Assembly (NCBI GenBank): GCA_031316255.1
Contig: JALDQW010000001.1
Coordinates: 2,637,485 to 2,701,484 of the forward strand
Length of the DNA stretch: 64,000 bases
Reading direction: 5' to 3'
From: Nitrosomonas sp.
GTDB taxonomy: Bacteria > Pseudomonadota > Gammaproteobacteria > Burkholderiales > Nitrosomonadaceae
Position 1 is the first letter of the stretch. Each line of letters opens with the position of its first letter. Below, one piece after another: positions 11,103 to 21,015 of the stretch. A program made the translations under genes and the position numbers. The notes beneath the pieces are model-generated. The model did not search any database. It was not told where the DNA came from and was given only the letters and a program-made list of their open reading frames with translations.

Positions 11103-11750
11103 ATGTCTAATTACCCGCATCCATTGATCGCGAAAGAAGGTTGGCCATTTATTGCGGCTGCTTTCTTAACGGCCTTGCTGGTTAACATCTATGCCGGTTT
11201 TACATGGGCAGTTTTTTTCTGGCTGATTGCAGTTTTTGTTTTGCAGTTTTTTCGTGATCCACCCCGTGAAATTCCATCCGTTCCGAATGCGGTTTTGTCA
11301 CCGGCTGATGGGCGGATTGTTGCTGTTGAAAAAGTACATGATCCCTACTTAAAACGCGATGCCGTTAAAGTCAGTGTTTTTATGAATGTTTTCAATGTGC
11401 ACTCCAATCGCAGTCCGGTTGATGGTAATGTCCGTGACAAATGGTATTTTTCAGGGAAATTTATTAACGCGGACTTGCCGAAAGCTTCGTTGGAGAATGA
11501 ACGCAATGCACTATGGATAAAAACCGATAACGGTTCGGATGTTACCTGCGTACAGGTGGCCGGCCTTATTGCCAAACGGATTTTATGTAATGTGTTACCC
11601 GGAGATCATTTGACTCGAGGACAACGGTTCGGCTTTATACGTTTTGGTTCCCGTGTTGATGTGTATTTGCCACTGGAAACAAAAATTAATGTCAATATTG
11701 GCGATAAAGTTTATGCGACAACAACAGTTCTAGCTGAATTAAGAAAATAG
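11103..11750 (+). CDS. psd: Phosphatidylserine decarboxylase proenzyme, short form
   Basis: Makes phosphatidylethanolamine by decarboxylating phosphatidylserine. The proenzyme cleaves itself at a Gly-Ser bond to form a pyruvoyl group; here that is G182-S183 in RFGSRVDVY, near the C-terminus. N-terminal hydrophobic segments (about 18-33 and 36-48) anchor it in the inner membrane. The 215-residue length is that of the short PSD-A family rather than the ~320-residue E. coli type. It is followed by pssA, the preceding enzyme in the pathway. Confidence 0.93.
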   Translation: MSNYPHPLIAKEGWPFIAAAFLTALLVNIYAGFTWAVFFWLIAVFVLQFFRDPPREIPSVPNAVLSPADGRIVAVEKVHDPYLKRDAVKVSVFMNVFNVHSNRSPVDGNVRDKWYFSGKFINADLPKASLENERNALWIKTDNGSDVTCVQVAGLIAKRILCNVLPGDHLTRGQRFGFIRFGSRVDVYLPLETKINVNIGDKVYATTTVLAELRK

Positions 11751-11760
11751 TGCAATACCG

Positions 11761-11804
11761 AAGGAAACGCTTTTTTTAGTGAATCAATTGTATTTCCTTT
11801 TTTA
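11761..11804 (+). terminator. Possible weak terminator after psd
   Basis: AAGGAAA at 11761-11767 can pair with TTTCCTT at 11793-11799, followed by further T residues. The loop is long (25 nt) and AT-rich, so this is only a candidate. Confidence 0.3.
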
Positions 11805-11967
11805 TCATCTGATTTGATTGGCGATAAGCTATTGCGTTCATTGCTCTATTCTGTCATCTTATTGAAAACTGTATTGCGGCATAATAATTATTTTTATCAA
11901 TTTTGATTTCGCTCCCCGAAATATGTAGCGTTACAGTTTTCAAGCTATCTTATTGAAAAATAACATC

Positions 11968-12732
11968 ATGTCTGAATCGCAATCCGAACAAACTGCAGCA
12001 CATTCCCGTTTGCGGCGTCGCGGCATTTATTTATTGCCCAATCTGTTTACAACAGCTGCCTTATTTTCTGGTTTTTATGCGATTATACAAGCCATGAATG
12101 GCAATTTTGAGCATTCCGCCATTGCTATTTTTGTTGCTATGGTTCTTGATGGTCTTGATGGCCGTGTTGCAAGAATGACGCACACCCAAAGCGAATTTGG
12201 CGCAGAATACGATAGCATGTCGGATATGGTTTCGTTCGGTGTGGCGCCCGCGCTCATTATGTATGAATGGGCACTTAAAGAAATGGGACAATGGGGCTGG
12301 ATTGCTGCATTTATTTATTGTGCTTGTGCTGCGCTGAGACTGGCGCGCTTTAACGTCAATATTAATGTCATCGATAAGCGGTTTTTTCAAGGATTGCCGA
12401 GTCCTGCCGCTGCAGCGCTTATTGCAGGCCTGGTATGGCTGATGTTGAATTTTCAGATTGTAGGTACGGATATCAAATGGCTTGCATTGATTGTTACACT
12501 ATTTGCTGGCTTGAGTATGGTCAGTAATATTCCATTTTATAGTGGTAAGGAAATCAATTTGAAAAGACGCGTGCCATTTGTAACTATTTTGTTATTAGTA
12601 CTGTTCTTTTTTGTATTGATTCCGAGCCATCCGCCGGTGGTTTTATTTTGTATTTTTGCCGGTTATGCACTCTCGGGTTATATTATTAAGCTGTGGCGTT
12701 TTAATAAGAATAGAAAGAAAGTGAGCCTGTAA
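11968..12732 (+). CDS. pssA: CDP-diacylglycerol-serine O-phosphatidyltransferase
   Basis: Integral membrane enzyme that makes phosphatidylserine from CDP-diacylglycerol and serine. The CDP-alcohol phosphotransferase motif is complete: D61-G62, A68-R69, G78, D82 and D86. Several hydrophobic helices follow. It is the membrane (Bacillus-like) type, not the soluble E. coli PLD-like type. The ATG at 11968 (MSESQSEQ) is chosen over an in-frame TTG at 11953. A gap of 217 bp separates it from psd, so it may have its own promoter. Confidence 0.94.
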   Translation: MSESQSEQTAAHSRLRRRGIYLLPNLFTTAALFSGFYAIIQAMNGNFEHSAIAIFVAMVLDGLDGRVARMTHTQSEFGAEYDSMSDMVSFGVAPALIMYEWALKEMGQWGWIAAFIYCACAALRLARFNVNINVIDKRFFQGLPSPAAAALIAGLVWLMLNFQIVGTDIKWLALIVTLFAGLSMVSNIPFYSGKEINLKRRVPFVTILLLVLFFFVLIPSHPPVVLFCIFAGYALSGYIIKLWRFNKNRKKVSL

Positions 12733-12786
12733 ATTCTTCATAATAGCTATTGCACAAAATAAAAAAAATATTTATATTGCGGCCTT

Positions 12787-12873
12787 ATGTATAGTTCATT
12801 ATTTCTCTCGCATTATTATTGTTTGGCCCCATTCGTTCTGATGCGGCTGCTGCGCCTTGCGCGCGATAAGTAA
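12787..12873 (+). CDS. Possible Leu-rich leader peptide of leuA
   Basis: A 28-codon ORF that starts at the ATG at 12787 and ends TAA at 12871-12873, 91 bp before leuA. Seven of its codons are leucine, four of them within eight codons near the end (VLMRLLRLARDK). A shorter version from the internal ATG at 12841 would read MRLLRLARDK. Leader peptides rich in the regulating amino acid are the classical sensor of ribosome-mediated attenuation. No good ribosome binding site is visible, so expression is uncertain. Confidence 0.4.
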   Translation: MYSSLFLSHYYCLAPFVLMRLLRLARDK

Positions 12874-12908
12874 GTAAACCACAACTTTCCTTTCAGTTTC
12901 TAAATTAT

Positions 12909-12930
12909 AAAGCTCAATTTGAGTTTTATT
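12909..12930 (+). promoter_or_regulatory. Possible attenuator hairpin before leuA
   Basis: AAAGCTC at 12909-12915 pairs with GAGTTTT at 12921-12927 (one G-U pair) around a 5-nt loop, followed by TTTTATTT. It sits between the Leu-rich leader ORF and the leuA ribosome binding site. The stem is weak, and I did not find a convincing alternative antiterminator by eye. Confidence 0.3.
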
Positions 12931-12964
12931 TCGATCGGGTATTTCTTCCAGAAGTGGAGCATAT

Positions 12965-14497
12965 ATGCAAGAACATTTGATTATTTTTGATACGACGCTG
13001 CGTGACGGTGAGCAAAGTCCTGGGGCTTCCATGACGAAAGAGGAAAAGGTTCGTATTGCATGGCAGTTGGAACGTATGGGGGTAGATGTTATTGAAGCGG
13101 GTTTTCCTGCTGCATCTAATGGCGATTTTGAAGCCGTTAGAGCTGTTGCCGAATCGGTCAAGGAGAGTATTGTTTGCGGCCTTGCACGCGCAATTGAATC
13201 CGATATCAGGCGGACTGGTGAGGCGCTAAAAGATACAGGACCTGCACGTATACATACGTTTATTGCAACTTCACCCATTCATATGAAAAACAAGTTGCGC
13301 ATGTCTCCTGAGCAGGTTATCGAACAAGCGGTTAAAGCAGTAAAATGGGCGAGTGAATATACCGATGATATTGATTTCTCACCGGAGGACGCGGGGCGCT
13401 CGGAAATCGATTTTTTGTGTAGAATTCTTGAAAAAGTGATCGATGCCGGAGCGACTACGCTGAATATTCCGGATACGGTTGGTTATACCATGCCAGAGCA
13501 GTTCGGCAGTTTAATCCGTACATTGCGTGAACGCATACCGAATTCTGATAAAGTGATTTTTTCCGTACATTGCCATAACGATCTGGGACTGGCTGTGGCC
13601 AATTCCTTGTCGGCGGTGATGAATGGGGCGCGTCAGGTTGAATGTACTATCAATGGGCTTGGGGAAAGGGCCGGTAATGCTTCGCTTGAAGAAATCGTAA
13701 TGGCGGTGCGTACGCGCCAGGACTATTTTCCTTGTGACACGAGAATTGATACCAAACATATTGTGCCCGCCAGCAAACTGGTTTCTGGCATTACCGGTTT
13801 TCCAGTGCAGCCCAATAAAGCAATCGTGGGCGCCAATGCATTTGCGCATGAGTCAGGTATTCATCAGGATGGGGTGTTAAAGCATCGTGAAACCTATGAA
13901 ATTATGCGTGCTGAAGATGTGGGCTGGGGTGCGAACAAATTATTGCTCGGCAAACATTCCGGCCGCAATGCATTTCGCAGTCGTTTAAAGGAACTGGGTA
14001 TCGAATTTGACTCTGAAGAAATGCTCAATAATATGTTTGTTCGGTTTAAGGAACTGGCAGACAAAAAGCATGAAATTTTCGATGAAGATTTACATGCCTT
14101 GGTTTCAGACGAAGTGCTCGTGTTGCAGGAACGCTATCGATTGCAGTCGCTGACCATTCATTGTGAAACCGGTGAAATTCCCTACGCACGTATTGTGATA
14201 TCCGATGAGGGAAATGAAATGCAGGCTGAATCCGAAGGCAGCGGTCCCGTTGATGCAACTTTTCGCGCTATCGAACAGCTGTTAACAAGCGGAGCGCAGC
14301 TACAGCTCTTTTCCGTAAACAATATTACCAGCGGAACCGATGCACAAGGAGAAGTAACCGTGCGTTTACAAAAATCCAACCGTATTGTCAATGGTCATGG
14401 CGCGGATACTGACATTGTCGTCGCTTCCGCAAAGGCTTATCTGAGTGCCTTGAATAAATTAAACAATAAACTTGAACGTGCACACCCTCAAGTCTAA
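12965..14497 (+). CDS. leuA: 2-isopropylmalate synthase
   Basis: First committed step of leucine synthesis: condenses acetyl-CoA with 2-oxoisovalerate. Family signatures are [15 protein letters not shown] at residues 9-23 and [14 protein letters not shown] with metal-binding histidines, followed by the C-terminal LeuA dimer domain that carries leucine feedback regulation (about 390-505). The 510-residue length is normal. A GTGGAGC ribosome binding site precedes the ATG. The upstream leader ORF suggests leucine-dependent attenuation. Confidence 0.97.
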   Translation: MQEHLIIFDTTLRDGEQSPGASMTKEEKVRIAWQLERMGVDVIEAGFPAASNGDFEAVRAVAESVKESIVCGLARAIESDIRRTGEALKDTGPARIHTFIATSPIHMKNKLRMSPEQVIEQAVKAVKWASEYTDDIDFSPEDAGRSEIDFLCRILEKVIDAGATTLNIPDTVGYTMPEQFGSLIRTLRERIPNSDKVIFSVHCHNDLGLAVANSLSAVMNGARQVECTINGLGERAGNASLEEIVMAVRTRQDYFPCDTRIDTKHIVPASKLVSGITGFPVQPNKAIVGANAFAHESGIHQDGVLKHRETYEIMRAEDVGWGANKLLLGKHSGRNAFRSRLKELGIEFDSEEMLNNMFVRFKELADKKHEIFDEDLHALVSDEVLVLQERYRLQSLTIHCETGEIPYARIVISDEGNEMQAESEGSGPVDATFRAIEQLLTSGAQLQLFSVNNITSGTDAQGEVTVRLQKSNRIVNGHGADTDIVVASAKAYLSALNKLNNKLERAHPQV

Positions 14498-14609
14498 CAA
14501 GCGATAAGGCGTTCATTTTGCACATGTTATTTAATTCGCGTTATCGTTTGCGAAAAGGAATTTCGAAAATTGTTTGTTGACTTTAATTAACTTGAAGAAA
14601 ATACTGCGC

Positions 14610-15062
14610 ATGCTTGGACGGAAAATCGGTTTTCTATTTGGCGTAATAATGTTGATGCTAACAATAGAAGCAAAAGCTTTTCAGTTTCAGGATACGGATG
14701 GAAGAATCCATACACTGGCTGATTATAAAGGACGCTGGGTTATTATCAATTTCTGGGCAACCTGGTGTCCGCCCTGTTTGGAAGAGATTCCTGATTTGAT
14801 TGCGCTGTACGAAGACCGTGACGATGTAATGGTGATTGGAGTCGCTATGGAGTTTTCCGATCCCAGCGTGGTTATGGCGTTTGTCGAGTCCATGTCGATT
14901 ACTTACCCAACCATTCTTGGCAACAGGCGTATTGCTTCACAGCTCGATGATATTTCTATGCTGCCCAGTACCTATTTTTTTGACCCGGAAGGTAAACCGG
15001 CCGCAAGAAAGCTTGGACTTGTAACGCGCGAAAGTATTGAAACATTTATCAATACTCGGTAA
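14610..15062 (+). CDS. TlpA-like thioredoxin-fold protein, exported
   Basis: Periplasmic thiol-disulfide protein of the TlpA/ResA type. The WCPPC active site is at about residues 52-56 after FWAT. An N-terminal hydrophobic segment (residues 7-20) ends in AKA, a plausible signal-peptidase or anchor site. The start is uncertain: the ATG at 14610 is chosen because the hydrophobic segment follows directly, but TTG codons at 14574 and 14577 are in frame. The substrate cannot be told from sequence. It converges on the lytic transglycosylase gene 25 bp downstream. Confidence 0.85.
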   Translation: MLGRKIGFLFGVIMLMLTIEAKAFQFQDTDGRIHTLADYKGRWVIINFWATWCPPCLEEIPDLIALYEDRDDVMVIGVAMEFSDPSVVMAFVESMSITYPTILGNRRIASQLDDISMLPSTYFFDPEGKPAARKLGLVTRESIETFINTR

Positions 15063-15086
15063 TGCCATTCGTGAAAAAAAGTGAAA

Positions 15087-15683
15087 CTAGACGATTTTGT
15101 TTGGGTAGTGCCACGTTTTTCGCCATAAATTGAAAACAAGTTGTGGGTAGGTAGGTTGTCCAAGACTGCCATTGTAGCGGCCGAGGGCACGGAAATAGTC
15201 ACCATTTTCCTTATTGAGATAATGCCTTAGAATCATGCAGCCATAACGCAGGTTAACGCGTAGATGAAAAAGATTATGTTTTTCATCGCCGATTGCTTCC
15301 GTCCAGAAAGGCATAATCTGCATATAGCCGCGTGCGCCCGCATGCGAGATGGCGTATTTTCTGAAACCGCTTTCTACTTGAATTACACTGAGTACGAGCT
15401 GTGGATCAAGTCCTGCACGTGCGGCTTCGTAGTAAACCGTGCGTAAAAAAGATTCACGTGCCTGTTGATTCGGTTTGAATCGTTTTAATCGTTCGCTCAT
15501 TGTCGCAAGCCAGGTGTTGTCAGTGGCCAGTTTGGCGTACTCTTGGTGGGTTACAGCCCTGTCGTTGATTTCAGTTTGGGTAAAAATCTGCGTGCTGACG
15601 ATGAGCTGTTCATAACGTTGGCTATTTGCAGATGTTGTGATTGGAAATACTAGAAATAATACGATAATGGTTAATTTGTACAT
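15087..15683 (-). CDS. Lytic transglycosylase (SLT family 1), exported
   Basis: Peptidoglycan-cleaving enzyme of the Slt70 catalytic fold. A signal peptide is visible (hydrophobic residues 5-13, ending near TTSAN). The catalytic glutamate is E104 in VIQVESGF, followed by the [10 protein letters not shown] and ALGRYNGS motifs of family 1. At 198 residues it is a minimal catalytic domain without lectin or LysM modules. It overlaps the 3' end of proS by 13 bp, so the two are probably co-transcribed. Confidence 0.93.
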   Translation of the reverse strand: MYKLTIIVLFLVFPITTSANSQRYEQLIVSTQIFTQTEINDRAVTHQEYAKLATDNTWLATMSERLKRFKPNQQARESFLRTVYYEAARAGLDPQLVLSVIQVESGFRKYAISHAGARGYMQIMPFWTEAIGDEKHNLFHLRVNLRYGCMILRHYLNKENGDYFRALGRYNGSLGQPTYPQLVFNLWRKTWHYPNKIV

Positions 15684-17380
15684 AGTTTTGCGATGATAAA
15701 TGCGTTAATTTCATCCAGGGAAATCGTCTGCGCATTTTGATCGGTTCGTCCTTTATATTCTACTGATGACTGTTTCAATCCGCGTTCACCAATTACGATA
15801 CGATGCGGTATACCGATAAGCTCCATGTCAGCAAACATGACACCTGGTCGTTCATTACGATCGTCAAGCAGCACTTCAATGTTGGCATCTACAAACCTGT
15901 TATAAAGTTTCTCGGCTTCAAGTTTCACCTGCTCACTTTTATGCATGCCGATGGGGATAATGACCAGTTGAAATGGCGCCATGGCTGCTGGAAAAATAAT
16001 GCCGTGATCATCGTTATTTTGCTCTATGGCTGCGGCAACAATGCGTGAAATACCGATGCCATAACAGCCCATTTCCATCTTTTGTGTTTGCCCCTGTTCA
16101 TTAAGGAAATCAGCTTTCATAATTTCAGAGTATTTGGTGTGCAACTTGAAAATGTGGCCTACTTCAATGCCGCGGCAAATTTCCAGTTCTCCTTTGCCGT
16201 CAGGTGACAGTTCTCCGGGAAGTACATTACGGATATCATAGACATGAACCGGTTTTTTTAGATCGCGGCCGAAATTAACGTGCTTGAAATGAAAACCTTC
16301 TTCGTTAGCGCCACAAGCAAAATTCTGCATGTTAATGACTGCTTGATCTGCAATAATCTCCGTTTTTAATCCAACAGGGCCAATATACCCGGGGACGGAA
16401 CCCGTTTCCTTGAGAATAATGTCTTCGCTGGCCATTTCAAAATCGGTCAGAAAAGGAATTTTTCGAACTTTGAGCTCATTGAGCTGGTGATCTCCACGCA
16501 GCAATAATAAATACACTGAATTATTTGCAGTAACTGCAAGGGTTTTAACTGTTTTTTGGATTGGAATTTGGAGAAAACAGGCGACATCCGCACAGGTTTT
16601 CTGATTTGGCGTAAGGACTTTCTGAATTTCGGCTGCGGGTTCTTCAGTTGGTTGAACGGGTAACTTAGATGTAGCGAGCTCGATGTTGGCTGCGTAGTCT
16701 GAATCCGGACAGAACACGATGGCATCTTCACCTGAATCAGCTAAAACATGAAATTCATGTGAACCACTGCCGCCGATTGCGCCGGTATCGGCGGCAACCG
16801 CGCGAAAATTTAAACCTATACGGGTAAATATCCGGCTGTAAGTCTGGTGCATCAGTTGGTAGGTTTCTTCTAAACTTTCAGCATCGATATGAAAAGAATA
16901 GGCATCTTTCATCAGAAATTCACGTGCGCGCATAACCCCAAAACGTGGACGGATTTCATCCCTGAACTTGATTTGAATTTGATAAAAATTCAAAGGTAGC
17001 TGGCGGTAACTGTTGATTTCCCTGCGAATAACATCGGTGATAACCTCTTCATGCGTTGGACCAAAACAAAAATTGTGGTCATGTCGATCCTTTATTTTGA
17101 GCATTTGTGGACCAAAAACATCCCATCTTCCCGTTTCTTGCCATAATTCAGCAGGGTGGATGGCGGGCATGAGCAGTTCTATGGCGCCGCTATTATCCAT
17201 TTCCTCCCGGACAATTTTTTCAATTTTGCGTAAAATTCTTAAGCCGAGGGGCATCCATGTATACAAACCGCTGCCTAAACGTTTAATCAATCCGGCGCGT
17301 AACATGAGTTTGTGACTGATCAGTTCCGCTTCAGCAGGTGCTTCTTTGAGTGTTGAAATAAAAAATTGTGAGACGCGCAT
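15671..17380 (-). CDS. proS: Prolyl-tRNA synthetase, bacterial type
   Basis: Charges tRNA-Pro. The class II motifs are present (motif 2 around [17 protein letters not shown], motif 3 near the GCYGIGISR region), together with the YbaK-like editing domain inserted at about residues 225-400. The start is the ATG at 17380, giving MRVSQFF as in E. coli (MRTSQY). An in-frame ATG four codons upstream lacks a ribosome binding site, whereas GGA lies seven bases before the chosen one. The length is 569 residues (572 in E. coli). Confidence 0.97.
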   Translation of the reverse strand: MRVSQFFISTLKEAPAEAELISHKLMLRAGLIKRLGSGLYTWMPLGLRILRKIEKIVREEMDNSGAIELLMPAIHPAELWQETGRWDVFGPQMLKIKDRHDHNFCFGPTHEEVITDVIRREINSYRQLPLNFYQIQIKFRDEIRPRFGVMRAREFLMKDAYSFHIDAESLEETYQLMHQTYSRIFTRIGLNFRAVAADTGAIGGSGSHEFHVLADSGEDAIVFCPDSDYAANIELATSKLPVQPTEEPAAEIQKVLTPNQKTCADVACFLQIPIQKTVKTLAVTANNSVYLLLLRGDHQLNELKVRKIPFLTDFEMASEDIILKETGSVPGYIGPVGLKTEIIADQAVINMQNFACGANEEGFHFKHVNFGRDLKKPVHVYDIRNVLPGELSPDGKGELEICRGIEVGHIFKLHTKYSEIMKADFLNEQGQTQKMEMGCYGIGISRIVAAAIEQNNDDHGIIFPAAMAPFQLVIIPIGMHKSEQVKLEAEKLYNRFVDANIEVLLDDRNERPGVMFADMELIGIPHRIVIGERGLKQSSVEYKGRTDQNAQTISLDEINAFIIAKLCTN

Positions 17381-17589
17381 GCTTGATTCCATTATGATTA
17401 AAAAGTGAGGAATTCTACCTTGAAATCTTTGGCCGAGTATGATTTAGTCTCATTTATATTAATAGTAAAATATAGTAAGCTATCTAAAATTGGGAAAGGG
17501 AAAGTGTTTTTATCATCAAGATACTTTTAATCTACAACAAAGTATGAAAAAATCCTCTCTACTATTAATAGGTCAAATGGGTTATTAAT

Positions 17590-18087
17590 ATGATTGACCG
17601 CAATGGATATCGCCCTAATGTCGGTATTATTCTGCTGAATTCAAAAAATGAGGTTTTCTGGGGTAAGCGAATTAGACAGAATTCCTGGCAATTTCCGCAA
17701 GGTGGAATTAAATCAGGAGAGAGTCCTGAGGAAGCCATGTATCGGGAACTGACCGAGGAAGTTGGTTTGCTGCCTGACCATGTTAAGATTGTAGGGCGCA
17801 CACGTGACTGGTTGCGTTATGAAGTCCCGGAAAAATGGATAAGGCGTGAATGGCGTGGAAACTATAAAGGACAAAAGCAAATTTGGTATTTGCTACGTTT
17901 AATAGGAAGAGACAGCGATGTGTCTTTACGTAAAAGTGCGCATCCGGAATTTGATGCATGGCGATGGAATCAATACTGGGTCGAACTAGATTCGGTCGTT
18001 GAATTTAAACGCAAAGTGTATAAACAGGCGTTGACTGAGTTATCAAGCCTGTTGTATTCGAATCCGGAAAAGGTTTCTACTAAATAA
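17590..18087 (+). CDS. rppH: RNA 5'-pyrophosphohydrolase (Nudix)
   Basis: Removes pyrophosphate from triphosphorylated mRNA 5' ends and so triggers RNase E decay. The Nudix box occupies residues 38-60 with catalytic glutamates E53, E56 and E57. The start [13 protein letters not shown] and the WQFPQGG stretch are specific for RppH among Nudix proteins. The 165-residue length is close to E. coli (176). Divergent from proS, as commonly found. Confidence 0.95.
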   Translation: MIDRNGYRPNVGIILLNSKNEVFWGKRIRQNSWQFPQGGIKSGESPEEAMYRELTEEVGLLPDHVKIVGRTRDWLRYEVPEKWIRREWRGNYKGQKQIWYLLRLIGRDSDVSLRKSAHPEFDAWRWNQYWVELDSVVEFKRKVYKQALTELSSLLYSNPEKVSTK

Positions 18088-18182
18088 GTACTGTGTTAGT
18101 GCAGAATTAACTTTTATTTTTTGACTATGCAAAAAATGAAGCCAGTATAATTGTGATCCATATATGAAATCAGCAGAAATAG

Positions 18183-18215
18183 AGGAGTAATAAGGGGATT
18201 ACTGCTCTTTTTTTA
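18183..18215 (+). terminator. Rho-independent terminator after rppH (first of two)
   Basis: GAGGAGTAAT at 18182-18191 pairs with ATTACTGCTC at 18198-18207 (one G-G mismatch) around AAGGGG, followed by a run of T residues at 18208-18214. It ends about 64 bp before the cytochrome c peroxidase start. Confidence 0.75.
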
Positions 18216-18237
18216 TTGAAGCTTCATCTGGCGTAAT

Positions 18238-18265
18238 CGGCTGCGCCGTTAACAGCCGTTTTTTT
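18238..18265 (+). terminator. Terminator-like hairpin abutting the peroxidase ribosome binding site (second of two)
   Basis: CGGCTG at 18238-18243 pairs with CAGCCG at 18253-18258 around a 9-nt loop, followed immediately by seven T residues (18259-18265). The AGGGAG ribosome binding site of the peroxidase gene begins at the next base. A full terminator between any upstream promoter and this gene suggests either conditional read-through or a promoter hidden very close to the hairpin. Confidence 0.7.
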
Positions 18266-18278
18266 AGGGAGAAAATCG

Positions 18279-19274
18279 ATGATGATACGTACACTGGTGG
18301 TTACGTTGCTATCAATTGGCACGCTTGTCACCTCGATCAATGTGTCAGCTAATAATGAACCGATACAACCAATTAATGCTGTAAAACCAAAAAATCCTGA
18401 TCTGGTTGAATTGGGCACGATGCTGTTTTTTGATCCGCGTCTTTCCAAATCTGGCTGGATTTCTTGTAATTCCTGCCATAATCTGAGTATGGGCGGTACA
18501 GATAATATTCCAACTTCGATCGGACATGCTTGGCAACAAGGCCCGATAAATGCGCCGACTGTTTTAAATGCAAGTATGAATCTGGCACAGTTTTGGGATG
18601 GCCGCGCTAAAGATTTAAAAGAACAGGCAGGTGGACCGATTGCGAATCCAGGAGAAATGGCTTCTACACATGAGATTGCTGTCAGTGTTTTAAATTCAAT
18701 ACCGCAATATAGAGCCAAATTTGAAAAGGCATTTGGTTCCGATAAGGTAGATATTGATCGGGTAACCACTGCGATTGCAGCGTTTGAAGAAACATTGGTA
18801 ACCCCCGGGTCGCGTTTTGACAAATGGTTGGAAGGTGACAAAAATGCGCTGAATAAACAGGAGCTTGAAGGATACAAACTGTTTAAAAGCAGCGGTTGTA
18901 CGGGTTGTCATAATGGACCTGCCATTGGCGGTACGCTTTATCAGAAATTCGGCGTTTATCATCCCTATAAAACAGAGAGTAAAATTGAAGGCCGTAAAGC
19001 GGTAACTGGAAAGGATACAGATTTGAATGTATTTAAGGTACCTACATTACGCAATATCGAGATGACATATCCATACTTCCATGATGGCGCAGTCTGGACG
19101 CTGGAAGAAGCTGTCAAAATAATGGGGAAAATACAGCTTGATCGCGATTTCAATAAAAAAGAAATTGATAGCATCGTGGCATTTTTAAAAACGCTGACTG
19201 GCGAGCAGCCGGATATTAAACTGCCGATTCTTCCGCCTTCAAATAACGACACGCCAAGGCCGCAGCCTTTTTAG
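18279..19274 (+). CDS. Di-haem cytochrome c peroxidase, periplasmic
   Basis: Reduces hydrogen peroxide to water with electrons from cytochrome c in the periplasm. It has a signal peptide (cleavage likely after NVSA, near residue 24) and two CxxCH haem attachment sites: C63-C66-H67 and C207-C210-H211. The spacing and 331-residue length are those of the CcpA/MauG family. The sequence FWDGRAKDLKEQAGGPI is the conserved loop around the peroxidatic site. It is preceded by two terminator-like hairpins, the second touching its ribosome binding site, which may mean regulated expression. Di-haem peroxidases are prominent in ammonia oxidisers. Confidence 0.95.
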   Translation: MMIRTLVVTLLSIGTLVTSINVSANNEPIQPINAVKPKNPDLVELGTMLFFDPRLSKSGWISCNSCHNLSMGGTDNIPTSIGHAWQQGPINAPTVLNASMNLAQFWDGRAKDLKEQAGGPIANPGEMASTHEIAVSVLNSIPQYRAKFEKAFGSDKVDIDRVTTAIAAFEETLVTPGSRFDKWLEGDKNALNKQELEGYKLFKSSGCTGCHNGPAIGGTLYQKFGVYHPYKTESKIEGRKAVTGKDTDLNVFKVPTLRNIEMTYPYFHDGAVWTLEEAVKIMGKIQLDRDFNKKEIDSIVAFLKTLTGEQPDIKLPILPPSNNDTPRPQPF

Positions 19275-19334
19275 CGTTGCTTAATACTTGGTTTGTTTAA
19301 AAAAAGGCAATAAACTGAGTCTGTTAATATTTGC

Positions 19335-19372
19335 GTGACTATTTTGGTTGCAAAGAAAACCAAAATAGTCAC
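19335..19372. repeat. Perfect 15-bp inverted repeat between peroxidase and hfq
   Basis: GTGACTATTTTGGTT at 19335-19349 is the exact reverse complement of 19358-19372, with an 8-nt loop. No T run follows on either strand, so it is not a textbook rho-independent terminator. It could cap the peroxidase mRNA 3' end or be a protein or transposase site. Confidence 0.8.
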
Positions 19373-19561
19373 TAAATAAAAAGTGGAAATTGAGTTTTAG
19401 CCAATCGCTTATTTTTAAGTTGAATATATTTGTTAAAGATTTAAGACTCATGATTAATCAAGAGGAAGTATCCTAAAAATGTTACTGGATACTGGATTTG
19501 CATATCAAAATCAAGTAGAGTCATAACTCCTATAACCAATAATTAGAATAGGGAGCTACGC

Positions 19562-19807
19562 ATGGGTACCAAGGGGCAGTTACTGCAAGATCCATTTCTA
19601 AATATATTGCGTAAAGAGCATATTCCTGTATCAATTTATTTAGTAAATGGGATTAAATTGCAAGGACATATTGATTCATTTGATCAATATGTCGTGCTGT
19701 TAAAAAATTCGGTGACACAAATGGTATATAAACATGCTATATCTACTGTTGTTCCCGCAAGAGCTGTTTCAATCCCAGTTGAAATTTCTGAACCGAGAGA
19801 TACTTAA
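19562..19807 (+). CDS. hfq: RNA chaperone Hfq
   Basis: Sm-like hexameric RNA chaperone that pairs small RNAs with mRNAs. The 81 residues carry Sm1 ([26 protein letters not shown]) and Sm2 ([12 protein letters not shown], with the YKH triplet that binds U-rich 3' ends). The C-terminal tail is short, as in other betaproteobacteria. GGGAG lies before the ATG. The hflX start overlaps the stop codon by one base (TAATG). Confidence 0.98.
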   Translation: MGTKGQLLQDPFLNILRKEHIPVSIYLVNGIKLQGHIDSFDQYVVLLKNSVTQMVYKHAISTVVPARAVSIPVEISEPRDT

Positions 19808-20994
19808 TGCCTGAACAATCAGGTATGAAACATTTTCAAACTGCTAGTACTGCCATCCTGGTCAGTCTTGATTTTGGTGACGGTATGTGTTCTGAGCGTT
19901 TACAGGAATTACATCAACTTGCTGCCAGTGATCAAGTCAAGGTGCTGGCTGTAGTTGAAGGTAAGCGCTCCTGTCCGGATCCAAGAATGTATGTGGGCAG
20001 TGGTAAAGCGGAAGAAATCGCTCACGTTCGCGTTACTATGGATGCCGACATGGTGATTTTTAATCATGATCTGACACCTGCTCAGCAGCGTAATTTAATG
20101 TTACATTTTAATTGCCCTGTTATTGATCGCACGAGTTTAATATTGGATATTTTCGCTCAGCGTGCGAAAAGCCATGAAGGTAAACTACAAGTTGAATTGG
20201 CGCAATTGGAGCATTTGGCAACGCGCTTGGTTCGTGGGTGGACGCATTTGGAGCGGCAAAAAGGCGGAATAGGATTACGCGGTCCGGGTGAAACACAATT
20301 GGAAACCGACCGCCGTTTGCTCAGAAAAAGAGTAAAGTTGTTAAAGGAGAAACTGGCGAGCCTGCAGCGTCAACGTAAAGTTCAGCGTCGGTCAAGGCAT
20401 CGTTCACAGGTTTTATCGGTTTCGATTGTAGGCTATACCAATGCGGGCAAATCAACATTGTTTAACCGATTGACCCGTGCACAGACTTATGCGGCTGATC
20501 AATTGTTCGCGACACTGGATACTACGACAAGAAAATTGTATGTGCCTGAATCCGGAACGATAGTGATTTCTGATACAGTCGGATTTATCCGTGACTTGCC
20601 CCATACTTTGGTTGCTGCATTTCGTGCTACGCTTGAAGAAACTGTAGAAGCCGATATTTTGCTTCATGTGGTCGACGCATGCAGTCCAAACAGGGATGAA
20701 CAAGTCGAAGCGGTAAACAAATTATTAAACGAGATCGGTGCTGACAAGATTCCTCAAATTTTGGTATTAAATAAAATTGACTGTATTGATTTGGCGACTC
20801 GTGGTGTAGGATTTGCGCGGGATGAATATGATAGAATATCCCGGATTCGTTTAAGCGCTAAGACAGGGGAAGGACTGGAATTTGTAAGGCAGGCATTGGT
20901 TGAGACTGCATTGCAAAATCCTGAACCTGGGAACGAGAAGCCTGCGGATTTCGATAAGATGAAGCGTAGTAGCGCTAGTATAAGTACTTTTTGA
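19807..20994 (+). CDS. hflX: Ribosome-associated GTPase HflX
   Basis: GTPase that splits stalled or heat-damaged 70S ribosomes. It has an N-terminal HflX domain, a linker helix pair (LEHLATRLVRGWTHLERQKGG) and a GTPase domain with G1 GYTNAGKST at residues 209-217, G3 DTVGFIRDLP and G4 NKID. The 395-residue length is normal. It is coupled to hfq by a one-base overlap, the standard hfq-hflX-hflK-hflC order. Confidence 0.97.
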   Translation: MPEQSGMKHFQTASTAILVSLDFGDGMCSERLQELHQLAASDQVKVLAVVEGKRSCPDPRMYVGSGKAEEIAHVRVTMDADMVIFNHDLTPAQQRNLMLHFNCPVIDRTSLILDIFAQRAKSHEGKLQVELAQLEHLATRLVRGWTHLERQKGGIGLRGPGETQLETDRRLLRKRVKLLKEKLASLQRQRKVQRRSRHRSQVLSVSIVGYTNAGKSTLFNRLTRAQTYAADQLFATLDTTTRKLYVPESGTIVISDTVGFIRDLPHTLVAAFRATLEETVEADILLHVVDACSPNRDEQVEAVNKLLNEIGADKIPQILVLNKIDCIDLATRGVGFARDEYDRISRIRLSAKTGEGLEFVRQALVETALQNPEPGNEKPADFDKMKRSSASISTF

Positions 20995-21015
20995 ACAAAT
21001 AAAACGGGAAAAATT

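Noticed and set aside
18224..18877. A 217-codon minus-strand frame opposite the cytochrome c peroxidase
   Set aside because: It lies wholly across a well-supported haem protein gene, and its translation shows no family motif.
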